Source: Effrenium voratum (taxonomy: Eukaryota; Sar; Dinophyceae; Suessiales; Symbiodiniaceae). From it: a stretch of 64,000 bases of DNA. Below, piece by piece: positions 10,458-22,275 of this stretch. The position numbers and the translations under genes are program-made. How positions within the stretch are numbered: position 1 is the stretch's first letter; every line of letters begins with the position of its first letter. The notes under the pieces are model-generated. The model saw nothing but the letters and a program-made list of their open reading frames with translations, was not told the origin of the DNA and searched no databases. Location: contig CAUJNA010000486.1 of NCBI GenBank assembly GCA_963377175.1, positions 153,566-217,565 of the forward strand. The letters run 5' to 3'.

Positions 10458-11731
10458 GTGCCCGGCCAACAAACCAACAAGGGGGCTTTTTGGGAATCCA
10501 GATCCTTCTGCGGCTTTCCAATGGCTTGCCACTAGCCATCGCCCAGTTCTTTGATCAGCGACCTTGTGCCTCCCTTGGCTATGGAGCTGCCTCCAGACTT
10601 TGTCCTGCAGCGTGGATGCAGGGAGTTTGGGAGTCAGTGACTTGAAGGCCCCACGTTGCGGTGTGCTTGGAGGTCCAAGTCCAAAACCCACGAATAGGAG
10701 ATGAGATGAATAGCAAATGAAAGAGAAGAAATGGTCATTTCACCCCACCCCCAAACTGCGGTCACCTGTCGGCAGGGGGACCTGGCACTATCACCCCCTT
10801 GCAACAAATGGAACAGGAGATCCTGACCCAAAAGCTCCTCGAAATGGATTGTGCAACACTGAGCAACATTTAGGAGTCCATCATTTCGATTGTTTCTAGG
10901 GGTTGTCAAGGACAAACACCAGTTTGTTGTTTCCCTTAAACTTGCATGAGCCTATGTTGAAAGCCCAAGCCGAAGCCCCCTACCCTTCTGAAGGTGGTCC
11001 ACCATAACCACATTTGGTTAGTTAGGGGGGGTTGACCTATGGCGAAGTCAAGGGGGGCCAGCCGAAGTCAAACCCAGCTGCGTTCGGGGGAGCAGGGTTT
11101 GGCCAGCCTCTTGTTTGAGTATCTTTTTTCAGGATTGGTGGATTCCGCGCTTTGATCAAACATGCTAACAAGCAATTCTAACTCCTTTTTCGCTTTCCCC
11201 TTTGCGGAATTGGAACAGAGGCCTGGTTGTTTACTCCCTTGCAATTCAACATGGAACCTAATACGCGCTCATTTTTACAGGAATCTCATTTTGGGGGATC
11301 CTTCTTTTTCGGGTTCGAACCCTTCAAGAAGCGGCGCCAGCCGGCTTCGGGCTCTAAAAAGGGTTCGTAGTCACAACTCATGCTAAGTTGCAGCGGTAAT
11401 ACTGAACCCATTTAGGGTTACCCCAACTGGACCTCGACAAAATATCGAGCATTGACGATTGACCAATTTTTGGCCCAGTGCTTCCGGGCAAGCCACTGTG
11501 GTAGGCGTTGTCTCTCAACCTTTTTCTTGCCAGGTTTTAGGAGTTGAACCAGGGATTGGACCGGGGCTTGGTTTCTCTCAAAGGACTGGGACCGGTTGGT
11601 TGCCCCTTGCAGGGAAGCCAAATGGACAATACCCATTTTGCAGCAGCTTTCCAACTGCCACAAGGTGGTCCGTTTGGTTTCCCTGCGAAACCGCCGAAAA
11701 AGCGAGTGCCCAAAAAGAAAGACACGCCGAG

Positions 11732-11842
11732 CTGATCCACCGGAGCCGAAGGCCGGACAACTTCGTGGGCACCGCCAAGGCCACGGCGGCTTCACGCCTG
11801 GAGGGCCAAGACCGGTGCCGGGATCTCGGGATGCCGCCCGAT
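11732..11842 (+). CDS. Candidate exon, unknown gene
   Basis: GC-rich, codon style typical. Reads LIHRSRRPDNFVGTAKATAA then SRLEGQDRCRDLGMPPD before a GT donor. The acceptor (ccgag) directly follows a copy of the AAAGACACGCC motif, so the repeat may supply the splice site. Confidence 0.45.
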
Positions 11843-12907
11843 GTCGGGGGTCTGACGGTCTGAGCTGAGCTTGGGGACTTGATAATTGGTTTTTACGCTC
11901 GATCTTGGTGGTGAGCCGTGTGCCAATTTGGAGAGTTGGTTCGAACCACCTGACAAGTGGTGGACATGAATCTGCGCATTTCGAGGTCCACGGAAGGGCC
12001 TCCAATTTCTTGTGGGGAGTGGGTCACGGGACCTGCTGAACGCAGGGTTCAAACCAACGGGGTCCCATCGCTAGAGGAGCAGATTTGGCACAGGCCAGTG
12101 GTGTTTTTCTAACATGCTTTTAAGGGCACCGCGTCACCTCGGTGTTGTTTGTTGTTTCGTTTCGTAGTTTACACCTCAGTGTTGTTTTCAGTGGCCCGGC
12201 TTGGATGGACTCTATGTTTGGCTTACCGCAAGACACATGGCTTGCCTTGTTGGACGCGCTTCCCGTAGTTTTTGGGTTGGGTTGGCATGTCTTTTTTTTG
12301 GGGCACTTCGTCGAGCAGATTCCAAATCAGCATTTGTTTTTTGAGGGGGGAGTGAACATCAAACAGAGCAGCCATTCATCATAGATATCCACGATCATCG
12401 TTGGAGACCGGCGTACTTCGCCCAGCCAAAAGCGGAAGATATTCCTGTTTGGCCGGATCGTTTGGTTGGTGGCTTTTAGCTCAACTTGGAGCCATTGAAG
12501 GGTTTGGGGCAACTGTTCCAGCAAGATAATGGTGGACATGATTTTGGCTGTTTGCCTTTGGAACCCACCATGGGGTGATTTGAACATGACAGCAAAAGGG
12601 AGCCACCCTAGCTGTCTGATGACCTGCAGTTTCCCGTTTTTGGCCAACTTCTAGCCACTGCAAAGGATACGATTTTGGAACCTTAACAGGTGGTGTTCCC
12701 CGAATGGAGATTACCTTACAAGGTACTTTGCGGGAGGGTAACGGCAACACCGAATGAAGAAGCTTTTGATTGATGAATAGGCTTGTCCCATTTAAGTTCA
12801 CTTTTGCTCGAAGCACCGCCCTAGTAAAGCACTTGCTCTTTATTCCGGGGCCCTCCCCCGAAAGTTCTGGTACCGGCTGCACCGACCGAGGCGCGGTGGT
12901 CCACGAG

Positions 12908-12958
12908 GAGTTGAGGCGGCTCTTTTCGAAGGGTTCCAAAGCAGCGGCGAAGCCCAAG
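12908..12958 (+). CDS. Candidate exon, unknown gene
   Basis: Reads ELRRLFSKGSKAAAKPK, phase 0 at both ends, GC donor AAG|GCGCGG. Could begin at 12891 (AVVHEELRR...). Confidence 0.42.
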
Positions 12959-14059
12959 GCGCGGTTTGGGCTCTGCGCTCCCGGCTCTCGTACTTTTTCG
13001 GTTCTCCGGGTGGACTTGTTCGCTGGCCAAGGCGTTTCTCCCTTCAAAGAAGGGTTTGTCCTTGGTCATCGTGCCATACTGTTTATCCCTTTGTTCCTTT
13101 TTTGCTGGGAAAAGGGGAAGGGAGATTGTGTGGCAATTTTGTGGTTAGCTGAACATCTCTGAAACAATTGGTGTTCTCCTATCAAACAGCGGTCCAGACC
13201 AGATCACTTTGGCCAAGTCCCCCCCAACATTAGCCTGTTCTTACAGCTTGACTTTTTGGCCAGAAGCAGTCGATCTTATTCTCAGGTTCGTTCCGGATGT
13301 GGCTTTGCAGTTCCGATCATGCTTTGCGAACTCTGCGAGGTAGAGGTAGCAACTCTGCTCATATGATTTGGTTATCTCCAGCTCAAGGGAGATAATGAGA
13401 TGCGCGTGGGCGTTGCTACTGCGGCCTTAAGGGCCGCGTCGAAGTTCCACTTTTCCTTGACTTCTGAGGTGAAATTGACGTCACCCATGCAGGGTCTCTT
13501 CTCCAGGGTCCCTGGTTTCCCACCGGTGGCAACTGTTTTTTAGAAGAAATGTCTGGCAAAGCAGAAAAGCCATTTTCTCGGGGCGGCAATTTAGTAGCAT
13601 GTGACTCTTCTCTTTGTTCCTTGTAGCATGGTTGTGGAGAATCATTTTTTTGAAAGTGATGAACTAGCCATGGGGATCAGACTCCAATCACTTCGGTAAG
13701 ACAGAGAGGGCCCGATTTGTCACAACCATGAGCCCTCGTTTGTTTTGGGTCTGCAAAAGTCATTTTACCCCTGTGCCCTGAGTTGATAGGGATCGGTTGT
13801 TTGATGATTCAATGCCCTGGCTTTTTGAATGGGAAGATGACCTTGGCTGTTGTTGGTCTGTCTTTTTTAAAGGGGACTCCCCAAGATGGTGGTGGTCCAG
13901 TTGTTTTTCTTGGCCCAAAAAGGGGCACCGCAAACACACCGACAGCCCCAGAAACTCGTCTTGGGACGGTGATTTTTTTTTCTTCCTCAAATAAACCACA
14001 AAAACGCGGGATACCGCCCCGAAAAGGCCAGACCTGTTTTGGTTGCGCCCTTCTGGCAG

Positions 14060-14190
14060 GCGCGGTCCTCCAGAGACGACGCTCCAGCGCTTCCGGCGGT
14101 TGCGGCGGCGGCAAGGCCCCCGCGGCCCGCGCCGTTGGAGGAGAGCTCCACGTGGTCCTCCCGGAAGTCGTCCTTCGCGTGCCGCGGCAA
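14060..14190 (+). CDS. Candidate exon, Ala/Pro/Ser-rich
   Basis: Acceptor cccttctggcag, donor CAA|GTCGTT. Phase 0 reads ARSSRDDAPALPAVAAAARP then PRPAPLEESSTWSSRKSSFA, a disordered linker. The opposite strand (LPRHAKDDFREDHVELSSNG) also has coding-like codons. I prefer + because of the splice sites and the neighbours. Confidence 0.4.
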
Positions 14191-14795
14191 GTCGTTGGGG
14201 TGGGTGGTTTTGAAGGCTTGTGGTTGCAGGTGGTTGTAAAGTGGTTTTAAGGTGAGGCAGCAAATGAGGCATCGGGGTTATCTGTTTCAAGAGCAAAGGA
14301 GCAAACGGGAGGCTTTCATGAGCCAAGAACTCCGAGGGGTTGTTGACGGTTGAACCCATAATACTCCGGACCCAACAGAAAAGGTTGGGAGTCAAACAAA
14401 AGCAGTCCTAGCTGTTAAGGCGTTCCTAGAATGTCAAGCCAAGAGGACAGATGTTTTAGTTTTGTTTGAACCCCCAAACTTTGTATGTACTGTTAGTCTC
14501 CATGGCACCCACCGGAATTCCGCTGGCAACCAATTTTCCTTTGGTGGGAAGGAAGGCTTGGTGGGGCACTCCCGGACTCCAGTGTGCCTCAGGTTAGGAT
14601 CTTATTTCTTTACAAATCGGCCGGCCTGGCCGATTTGCGCCTCCGAATTGGTTGGTTCCATCCATGACACCAAAGGGGAAAGTAGAGCACTCCTTCCCAT
14701 GGTTTTGTCACGGGCACAAAGTGTGCCATCTCCATTTTCACGGCGAGTGGTTGGTTCTCACCACCCTTTCTCTTCGAAGCCGAAACCTATCCGAG

Positions 14796-14836
14796 GCCTG
14801 AGCGCAGGCGCGGGAGATCTGAGAGACGTGAGACAA
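14796..14836 (+). CDS. Weak candidate exon, Arg-rich
   Basis: Reads PERRRGRSERRET between an AG and a GT donor in the phase left by the previous candidate. Small and low complexity. Confidence 0.3.
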
Positions 14837-15606
14837 GTTGTTTGGGGTGCGGCGCCATCTGGAAGACATCTGGAAGAATTGTTTTTGGGCTTGCGCCACA
14901 TTTCAACGATGGCTGCCTCTAGCAGTTGGCTGAGTGGCATGAATATTTGGCAAGGTCACATACTGCGCAGCTTCCAGTCTGTAGAGTGCCCTGGCACAAA
15001 GTTTATCGAACATGTGGTTTCTGAAAGACGGCCAACCACCCACAACCAACCCACCCACCGACCCAAAGACCGACTGACTGACTTAGCGACCAACCAGGCC
15101 CCGCTATGATGGACAGATGATGGATTGACTCTGACTACGAAATCTTGGTTTTTCAAAATATACCCCAAAACACTCTAGTTTCACCCCTCCTGTGGGCATG
15201 CTGCCATTCTGGCATCGAGTCGCGCCACGGCATCGGTCATGCTGTAACTGGGGCCAAAGGTCCCCTCTCGCTCCTTTGGGAATGGCAAGTTTTGGATGAA
15301 TGCCCGAAGTCGTTGCTCGGCCATCGAACAATGCGCTCTTGAACTGCCTCGATAGCTTTTTCGCAAGAAGTGCCATCCACAGAGGCCTGAGGCACACTCC
15401 CTTTGCAAGATCGGGCTGCGTTTGTCTGCTTCGGAGGCCGTCGAAGCCGCCCACGCCGCTGTGTGCTGCCCTGACTCTGTCGTCAGAGGAGGGGTGTCTG
15501 CGCTGAGCACGCAGGGTTCATCTCACAGGCAAGTGGAGTTGTACCAAGAATAATGTCGACTTCACATTATGTCCGCTTCACATTAGTAAACGCCCCCCCT
15601 CAACAG

Positions 15607-15630
15607 TTTTTTTTTTTTTTTTTTTTTTTT
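15607..15630. repeat. Poly(T) tract
   Basis: 24 uninterrupted T, directly upstream of the TAGTACTTG array. Confidence 0.9.
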
Positions 15631-15654
15631 AATTAAATGTTTTCCGGGCAGAGT

Positions 15655-15962
15655 ACCGTAGTAAAACAAAGTACTTGTAGTATTGCTTCTAGTGCTTGTA
15701 GTACTTGTAGTAGTAGCTATAGTACTTGTAGTGGTTCTTGTAGTACTGCTTCTAGTACTTGTAGTACTTGTAGTACTTGTAGTAGTGGCTGTAGTATTTG
15801 TAGTAGTACTTGTACTGCTTCTAGTATTTGTAGTGCTTGTAGTAGTGGCTGTAGTAATACTTCTAGTACTTGTGGTACTTGTAGTACTACTTCTAGAGTA
15901 TCTTGTAGTACTGCTTCTAGTACTTGCAGTACTACTTCTAGTACGACGAGTACTCGTTTATT
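15655..15962 (+). repeat. Degenerate TAGTACTTG array with a Ser/Cys/Thr frame
   Basis: About 300 bases of a degenerate 9-base unit (TTGTAGTAC with CTTCTAGTAC variants). One + frame stays open for 110 codons as STCSTCSS-type repeats, and a reverse frame reads VLQVLQ. Open frames in all directions are expected from a stop-free unit, so I do not call a gene. Confidence 0.85.
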
Positions 15963-16577
15963 AATGTGAAGCCTTTTACTAGTGCGGGTTTGGGGAGCTT
16001 GTGTGGGGTACCTCACGCTGGACTGTTGGGGCATCACTTTTACAAAGAGATGTCACTTAAAGCCAGACTTCCCCGGGCATGTATGTGTTTTGGAGATCTG
16101 AGGTCTGCTGGGGAGGCTCTGAAGGTTCCAGTTATGCAATTACCTGGCCTGGTGCGCTGCGCACTTGTTGCACGTGTCTCTGTGCCATCAACTTCTGCAC
16201 GCTACCTGCTTACATTTGAATCATTTCGGACTGGTTTGGCCCCTGTTAAACAAAGAAACTTGTTTGGCTTACCCCAGCGTTTGAGGAATTTCATTAATGT
16301 GAGTTTATTGGGTGGTTTATTACTGATGTGCTTTGGAGGATCGACTTGGGGGGGGGGGGTGTTGTATGTCTGCAATTAACTTTTGAATTAACCCCTTCTT
16401 AATTTAGTATTGGGTGAAAAAGCGGGTCCGGTGGCCCAGAATGTTATTAATACGGGCCCAATAATCAAACTTAGGTTGACATTAGGGATGCACAATCCCA
16501 ACCGGTGCAGCCAGTTACTTCTTTACATGCTTCCGGGTGGACCATTTTAGTACCTATCGGTTTTGATTCTGACTGAG

Positions 16578-16642
16578 ATGTCGCGTGGCCTGCGACAGGA
16601 GCAGCGGGGCTTGGCGCAGGAATACCAGCTGCGCTCGGAGAG
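16578..16642 (+). CDS. Candidate exon, MSRGLRQEQRGLAQEYQLRS
   Basis: ATG lies immediately after an AG at 16576-16577, so it may be either an internal exon or the first codon of a trans-spliced message. The frame continues as ERWGWKFHHLG to a TAA just before a GTGAGT at 16733. A GT donor at 16643 would end it earlier. Unrecognised. Confidence 0.42.
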
Positions 16643-17772
16643 GTGGGGATGGAAGTTCCACCATCTGGGTTGGGTCTCTTCCACGCGTGTGCCAAGTGAG
16701 CTAGATTTTGAGGAGCTTGCTTGGGTCCGATAAGGTGAGTGGTTGGTCCGTGTCTCCCTTCGATAAATGGCCTCATGCTTTACACGGAAGCCAATTTTAG
16801 TCTCATCGAATCCCTTCGCATGGTCGGTGTCGGGATTGTCTATAATAATGTTTATTGGGGCGCAGAAGAAGGGCCGCAGGCAATCCGATGTGGCGGGGGG
16901 GTCTTCGGCGGCTATCTTTGCAAAAAGTAGTTTCCTCTGATCGTTGCCAGGGGTTCCTGTTAATTTGTGGAGTACCTGCAAGTATTGTTTGAAGCCTTCT
17001 CAAGGAGGGAATTCTAAATCACCTACATGTAGAACCCCTTTGACACAGCTGGTATTCGGCTGGTTTCTAAATGCAACATGTATCCAAGGAACCCTCAAAG
17101 AGAGTTTCCCTTCTCTACCCCCAATATCTGGTACGGGTCCTTTTTTTGGGGGGAACCCCCTCCCTGGTTCAATTGTTCTCCTCCAGTATCTTTGTATCTT
17201 TGGGTTTCTTTTGGGGTGTTCCTCCCCGCAATCTGGGCTGGGACCTGGGGTTCGGTTCGATTCGAGGCCCTGGAGCCAGGAGGAGGAGAACCGCGCGGTC
17301 CTCAAAACGCCGCGTCTGAATCGGGCGGCGTTTTCACCGGGCGGCGGTTTCGGTTTTTCCCTTTGGTTCCCCGTTCTGAACCAACCTGCAAAGGTAGCCT
17401 CAAAAGACACACGCAAGTTTTCAATCGGCTTTTTTCGAGGGTAGCACTTTCGAGGCTCTTGTATGGCAACCACCGGCAACCCCGCCATTGAGAAGTTTCC
17501 CTATTTTGAGACAAACCTATACATTCGCCGATTGTTTTGGCCTGTTGCTCGTGTGCATTCTCCTTTCGGAAGGGCCAAGCTGAATGATGTTTCCCTTTTT
17601 CGGTGGGTCGATACTTTTACGTTGGACATATGGGAAACTGGGAACTCTGTTGTTTTGCCGCACAGTAGATGGCAGAATTCCCTCATTTGGGTTTCATTCC
17701 TGTCTTTGTCGATTCCCACGTCTGGAAAATCCTTGGCATACCCGAAAGCGCCCCTCTGCCAACGAGCGACAG

Positions 17773-17813
17773 GTGAGCTGCGGCGGCAGCTGATGAAGAT
17801 GGGCATCAACGAG
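17773..17813 (+). CDS. Candidate exon, ELRRQLMKMGINE
   Basis: Acceptor gagcgacag, GC donor GAG|GCGGGG. It joins in phase to the exons at 18345 and 19317, giving a coiled-coil-like run. Confidence 0.5.
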
Positions 17814-18344
17814 GCGGGGGCAATGGGGGGGGGTGATGAGGTGTCAAGAGGAGTCGGGATAGCGCGCCTTTTAGGCCGGCAACCTTTTTAAAGGAATGGC
17901 AACAAGAAGCCAACCGCACTGGATGGACGATAAATTTTGATTGGGCAAGGGGATGTGGTTGCGTGTTTGAAGAAGGGCGTTGCGCCGCCAAAGGCTTGGT
18001 TCCGCCCCTTGCTGACCTGAAGGTTGCAAATAGAGAACTGCGCTTTCTCGGTTCCCCTCTCGCGGGCTAACTTTAAATGAGTTTGGTTCGGGTTGTTTTC
18101 CCTTGACGTCCAAAATCCGGCGGTGATTTTGTCCTGTAAACTTGTTTTCCAAGTCGAACCTAGCAAAGTGGAAACCTCACAGGTGGTTTAGATTAGTTTG
18201 GGGATTTGCACTCCTGGTTCTTGTGGAATTGGGAAACCGTCAACCAAACCACCAATCTGCACCAACTAGGACTGTGACCAGTGTGTCCAGTGATGTGTTG
18301 TCCAAATCCATGGGCCTCCGTGTCAGGCCCGGCCTCACTTCGAG

Positions 18345-18380
18345 AGCCTTGCTGCGGAGAACCACTGGCTGCGCCGGCAG
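18345..18380 (+). CDS. Candidate exon, SLAAENHWLRRQ
   Basis: 36 bases, phase 0 at both ends, acceptor cacttcgag, GC donor CAG|GCGCGG. The combined sequence with the flanking exons has Leu spacing of a coiled coil. Confidence 0.5.
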
Positions 18381-19077
18381 GCGCGGCCGCTTTCGGCGCG
18401 GCGAGAAGTGGGGAAGTTGTCGCGCTTCCCTCGTTCTCTCGCTGGTTTCCTGGGACCAAAACCAATTCTCGTGTTTCCCACGTGTTCTGAATTGATTTCT
18501 TTGGGTTTCCTTGGCCAAAACCTCCAGAAAGCCGGCACAGGGGCGACAGATCGTGAGCCCAGCTTGATGTTGTGCTTTCCTTGGGTGGCCCACCAATTTC
18601 GAAGGTTTTCGTTCAGACCGCGGCTTGTAGGCCACCCCCCCGGCTTTTGCTTTTCGCCGTCTGCTTCCTGAGAACAGTTTTGGCTGGGGTGCCCAACCAC
18701 CAGGGCCCATGGAATTTGAGGGAGGTGTCAGAAAGAAACAGGGGCCCATTCCCGTTGTTTCACACCATTTGATGGCCGGCTTTGACACTTGACAAACAAG
18801 GCTGGCAAAACAATCTGATTTGTTTTTTGTTTTTCCTTCAACAATCAGCAGTTCACACAACCCCAACAGCATCTTGGGATCCCAAGACACCTGTTTGTAA
18901 GCAATCACCTGGTGGGGTTTCAACCAAAGGTAAATTCAATTCTCTTCACTGTTGTTGGCATGTTTGTAGGTTTAGGGTGTCTTTGTTTCTCTTCATTTTC
19001 CGTAGTGGGCTGCAAAGAAGAGTTAAAGTTTGTCCCGCAAGCTCATACCGAGGCTTCGCCAGTTGTGTAAGCAAAGC

Positions 19078-19211
19078 ATACTGTGGATGGATGAAATCCT
19101 GCACCTAAGAAACCCTGGAAGGATGATTCCCCCTTAAATACCAACAAACAATGGTTTCAACCATGGCTTCATTTCTTGGTGCGAACAGTTTTTTGCAACC
19201 ATCCACAGTAC
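19078..19211 (+). mobile_element. MITE-like element, terminal TACTGTGGATGG
   Basis: Starts ATACTGTGGATGGATGAAAT and ends with the imperfect reverse complement (GCAACCATCCACAGTACAT). The middle has AAACCCTGG, GGATGATTCCCC, TAAATACCAACAA and GGTTTCAACCATGG. Related copies are at 33205-33320, 54012-54168 (reverse) and 60358-60415 (partial). No coding capacity. Confidence 0.55.
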
Positions 19212-19316
19212 ATCCCAAAATCAGGAAAACAAATGACCACTGGATGTTGGACTAGAGACAAAGAAGTTTGCAAAGGAAATGACCGACACCTCTTGGCTCA
19301 CCGATGGCTCGGAGAG

Positions 19317-19419
19317 GTGACCGCGAAGCTCCTGAAGGCCTGGCTCTCCGAGGGCCCCAGCGGCGCATCCACCAGGCGCGGCCCGCGGACCACGGGCAGC
19401 CGCGTTCGGCGGATCGTTC
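19317..19419 (+). CDS. Candidate exon, VTAKLLKAWLSEGPSGAS
   Basis: Acceptor gctcggagag|GTG, donor gtgagg at 19420 (or gttcgt at 19416). The helix continues from the previous exon, then a basic Ser/Thr/Arg tail (TRRGPRTTGSRVRRI). The GC-rich block is sharply bounded. No family recognised. Confidence 0.52.
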
Positions 19420-20090
19420 GTGAGGCACTCGGCGGTTTTCGCGGCGGTTTTCGTGCTCGTTTTCTTTTTCTTTTTCTTCTTCTTTTTTCTCCCAGGGCCT
19501 AAAGAGAACGGAGGAGCTCTTCCTGAGTTGGTAGCCCTTCGTGGGGGGTCTAAAAGAAGACATGCCATGTTGCTCTTTGGTTTTCTCCGGTCGGCTTTTC
19601 TCGATGTGGGGTGTTTTGTGTTTTGTTTTTCAAGGGCCACAGTCAAAGGTGTTCCCTTGAACATGGCGAGGGAACTCATTTTTCCAGGTCTGAATTTCGG
19701 TCGGCCAATGGGGCCGTCCTTGGGTTTTTGCTTGTTTCCCAGAAGCATGGCAGTGGAGGGTGGAAGACTAGCAGCATCTTAGAAAGGATCTATCCGATCC
19801 ACGTCCATTGCTGGACAAAGGTGTTGCAGGAAACCATTCTTCAATAATGGTTGCTTTGTGTGTCAATTGTGTCCAACTTGAGTCAGGCCTGTCTTTTTCG
19901 AGGGTCCCCCTGTTTTGTGGTTCTAAAGGAAATCAACAGGAAAACCACATTTTTTTTCCCCCGTAGGCGGGGATCTAAAAACAGGCACACCCAAATAGGG
20001 GACCCCTAAGACGAGTTTGTGGCCTTTTGGTTTACCCCTCCACCCCCAGCACAGGGTTGCTCGCTGGCTGCGAAACGCCAGCATTGCCAG

Positions 20091-20147
20091 GGTCCCGACA
20101 CCGTCGAGTTGGACGGGCTCAGAGAGCAAGAGCCGAGGCGGCTCAGA
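20091..20147 (+). CDS. Candidate exon, GPDTVELDGLREQEPRRLR
   Basis: Acceptor gcattgccag, donor gtctgt. Phase 0 at both ends if the previous exon stops before gttcgt. Confidence 0.42.
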
Positions 20148-20644
20148 GTCTGTGTGTTTGGGTTGATTTTGGGCCGATTTGCGTTGATTTGGGTTGACTT
20201 GGATTAATTTTGAAGGCAAGGAGGAAGCAACATAATTTTGGGGCTCACAATCATTTTGAGACGCACCCGTGTCGGATTTTTTCGTTTGGGTTGGCTAGAA
20301 TCTAGCGGCTAGAAAACGGTGGGGTTGAATTCAATGTTCCCGAAAGGAGGCTTTCATGGGACCTGTGAGGAAAGCGTAAAGCGACAGCTTCAATCCTCAA
20401 AACGGAGATTGGGATTGAGGCAACCAGAGTCTGGGGCCAAATCCGGCAGATCATTGTTTGGTCAGATTCTACGAATGATTGCATCCAGCCTATCAATAAT
20501 CTGAACATTCGAAGCAATTCTCTCACACTCACTGAAAGGGCAGCAGATGTAGCCACTCTAAATTGCTGTGATACCTTGTGGGCCTTTGTCTCTTGCCAAC
20601 GGAATAGCCACAGCGGTTGATGCAAGTGTTTCCCACGAATGCAT

Positions 20645-21025
20645 AGGTGCCCCAGCCCGCGTCAGGTACTATCCCCTCCCGCGCGTCAGGTAGCTCCTAT
20701 CCCGATCCCGCCGCGTGTCAGGTACCTCCCACCCGCGCGTCAGGTACCATTCCCCCCCCCCCCTCCTGCTCGTCAGGGGCCTCCTGTCCCAATCCCGCGT
20801 GTCAGCACGTACCCCATATCCCGATCCCGCACGTCAGGGTAATATTCTCCTATCCCGCATCCCCTCCCGTTTCCTGCACCCGCTACTCCCGCACGTCAGG
20901 TACCCCCTACGTGCTATCCCCCCTCCCACACGTCAGGTACCTCCCATCCCGTGTGTCAGGCACTATCCCCCCTCCCGCTTGTCAGGGGCCTCCTATCCCG
21001 CTAGGTGCCGCACGTCACGTGCTCT
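20645..21025. repeat. Degenerate CCCGCGCGTCAGGTACCTCC satellite, block 1
   Basis: Units of roughly 25-40 bases built from CCCGCRCGTCAGGTACC, CTCCTATCCCGATCC and TACTATCCCCCTCC, in varied order. Frames are open but carry Pro/Ser junk. Confidence 0.85.
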
Positions 21026-21394
21026 ACCCTCTGCCACAGCATTTGCTGGGCCAGGTCGTAAACCAGTCGCAAGGTGCGGTGATGGTAGATCAGGGAGGCG
21101 GTCGAGGCCTCTCTCTTCTGCAAAGTTTCCGACTTGCGCTGAACCACCTTGAAAGTGCCCCATTTCCGAATAGCAGGCTAGGACGTGGATCGTTTGTCAC
21201 AGTTGTAGGTTGCTCCAGTCAAGTGCTGCTTCCTACCACATGGATGCGTTAATCAATTTGCTAACTCTGTGGTTTGAGGGCGAAGGTGCCTTTGGCTTGT
21301 CCAACTTGCTAGCTTTGTCCTGTCCCACGGCCAAGGCCAGCAGCAATATCAAAAGCGGGCACGCATTCAACAAGTAAGCAAGTATGTGAACCTG

Positions 21395-22168
21395 AGTCTA
21401 GCCCGCGCGTCAGGTACTATCCCCCTTCCCGCACGTCAAGTCCTCCTATCCCAATCCCGCTGCACGTCAGGTACCTCCTATCCCAGACCTATCCCAATCC
21501 CGCGCGTCAGGTGCTATCCCCCCTCCCACGCATCAAGCGTCAGGTATCTCCTGTCCTGATCCCGCACGTCATGTCCGCTCCCGCGCATCGGGTGGCTCCT
21601 CCTTGCAAGCCCGATCTTGCACGTTTTCCCGCGCGTCAGACCTCCTGTTCCGATCGCACAGGTGATCCCCCTCCCGCACGTCAGCTACCTCCCATCCCGA
21701 GGCCGCGCGTCAGGTGCCATACTCCTTCCTCGCATCAGGCGCTTCCTCAATTACTATTCCCCCTATTCCCCCTCCCGCGAGTCAGGTCAAGTACTATCGC
21801 CCTCTAGCACGCCCACGCACCTCCTATCCCGATCCCGCACACTCCCGCACGTCAGGTACCTCCCTATTTCAACCGCGTCAGGTCCTATTCGATCCAGTCA
21901 GGTACCTCCTATCGTAGTCGATCTCACGCGTCAAGTTCTATCCGCTCCCCGTGCATAAAGTACCGATCCTGATCCCGAGCGTCGGGTAATATCCCCCCTC
22001 GTGCTCAGGTATCCCAATCCCGCGTCCCCTCTCCTGCGGCAGGTACCTCCTGTCTCGACCGATCCCACCCGTCAGGCTCCCACACGTCAAGTGCCATTTT
22101 CTGTCCCACGCGTCAGGTGCCTCCCATGTTGTTCCCGCGCGTCAGGTGCCTCCCATCCCGATCCGAAT
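21395..22168. repeat. Degenerate CGTCAGGTACC satellite, block 2
   Basis: Same unit as 20645-21025 and more degenerate. Separated by about 370 bases of non-repeat DNA. Further copies at 25095-25230 and 25620-25650 mean at least four blocks over 5 kb. Confidence 0.85.
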
Positions 22169-22275
22169 GTAAAACAAATAGGATGATGTAGGTGCATGCT
22201 TATGTGTTTGTATGGTAACTACATGTTCGCTATAGGGCGGGTGTCCAACCCACTTCGATCAGTGGTAGGATTGAG

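Noticed and set aside
17267..17330. WSQEEENRAVLK, looks like a Myb/SANT start
   Set aside because: Only a few residues, three open frames, no further Myb helices nearby.
20645..22168. Possible CRISPR-like array because of regularly recurring CGTCAGGTACC
   Set aside because: Spacing is irregular, units are degenerate, there are no unique spacers of constant length, and the genome is eukaryotic.
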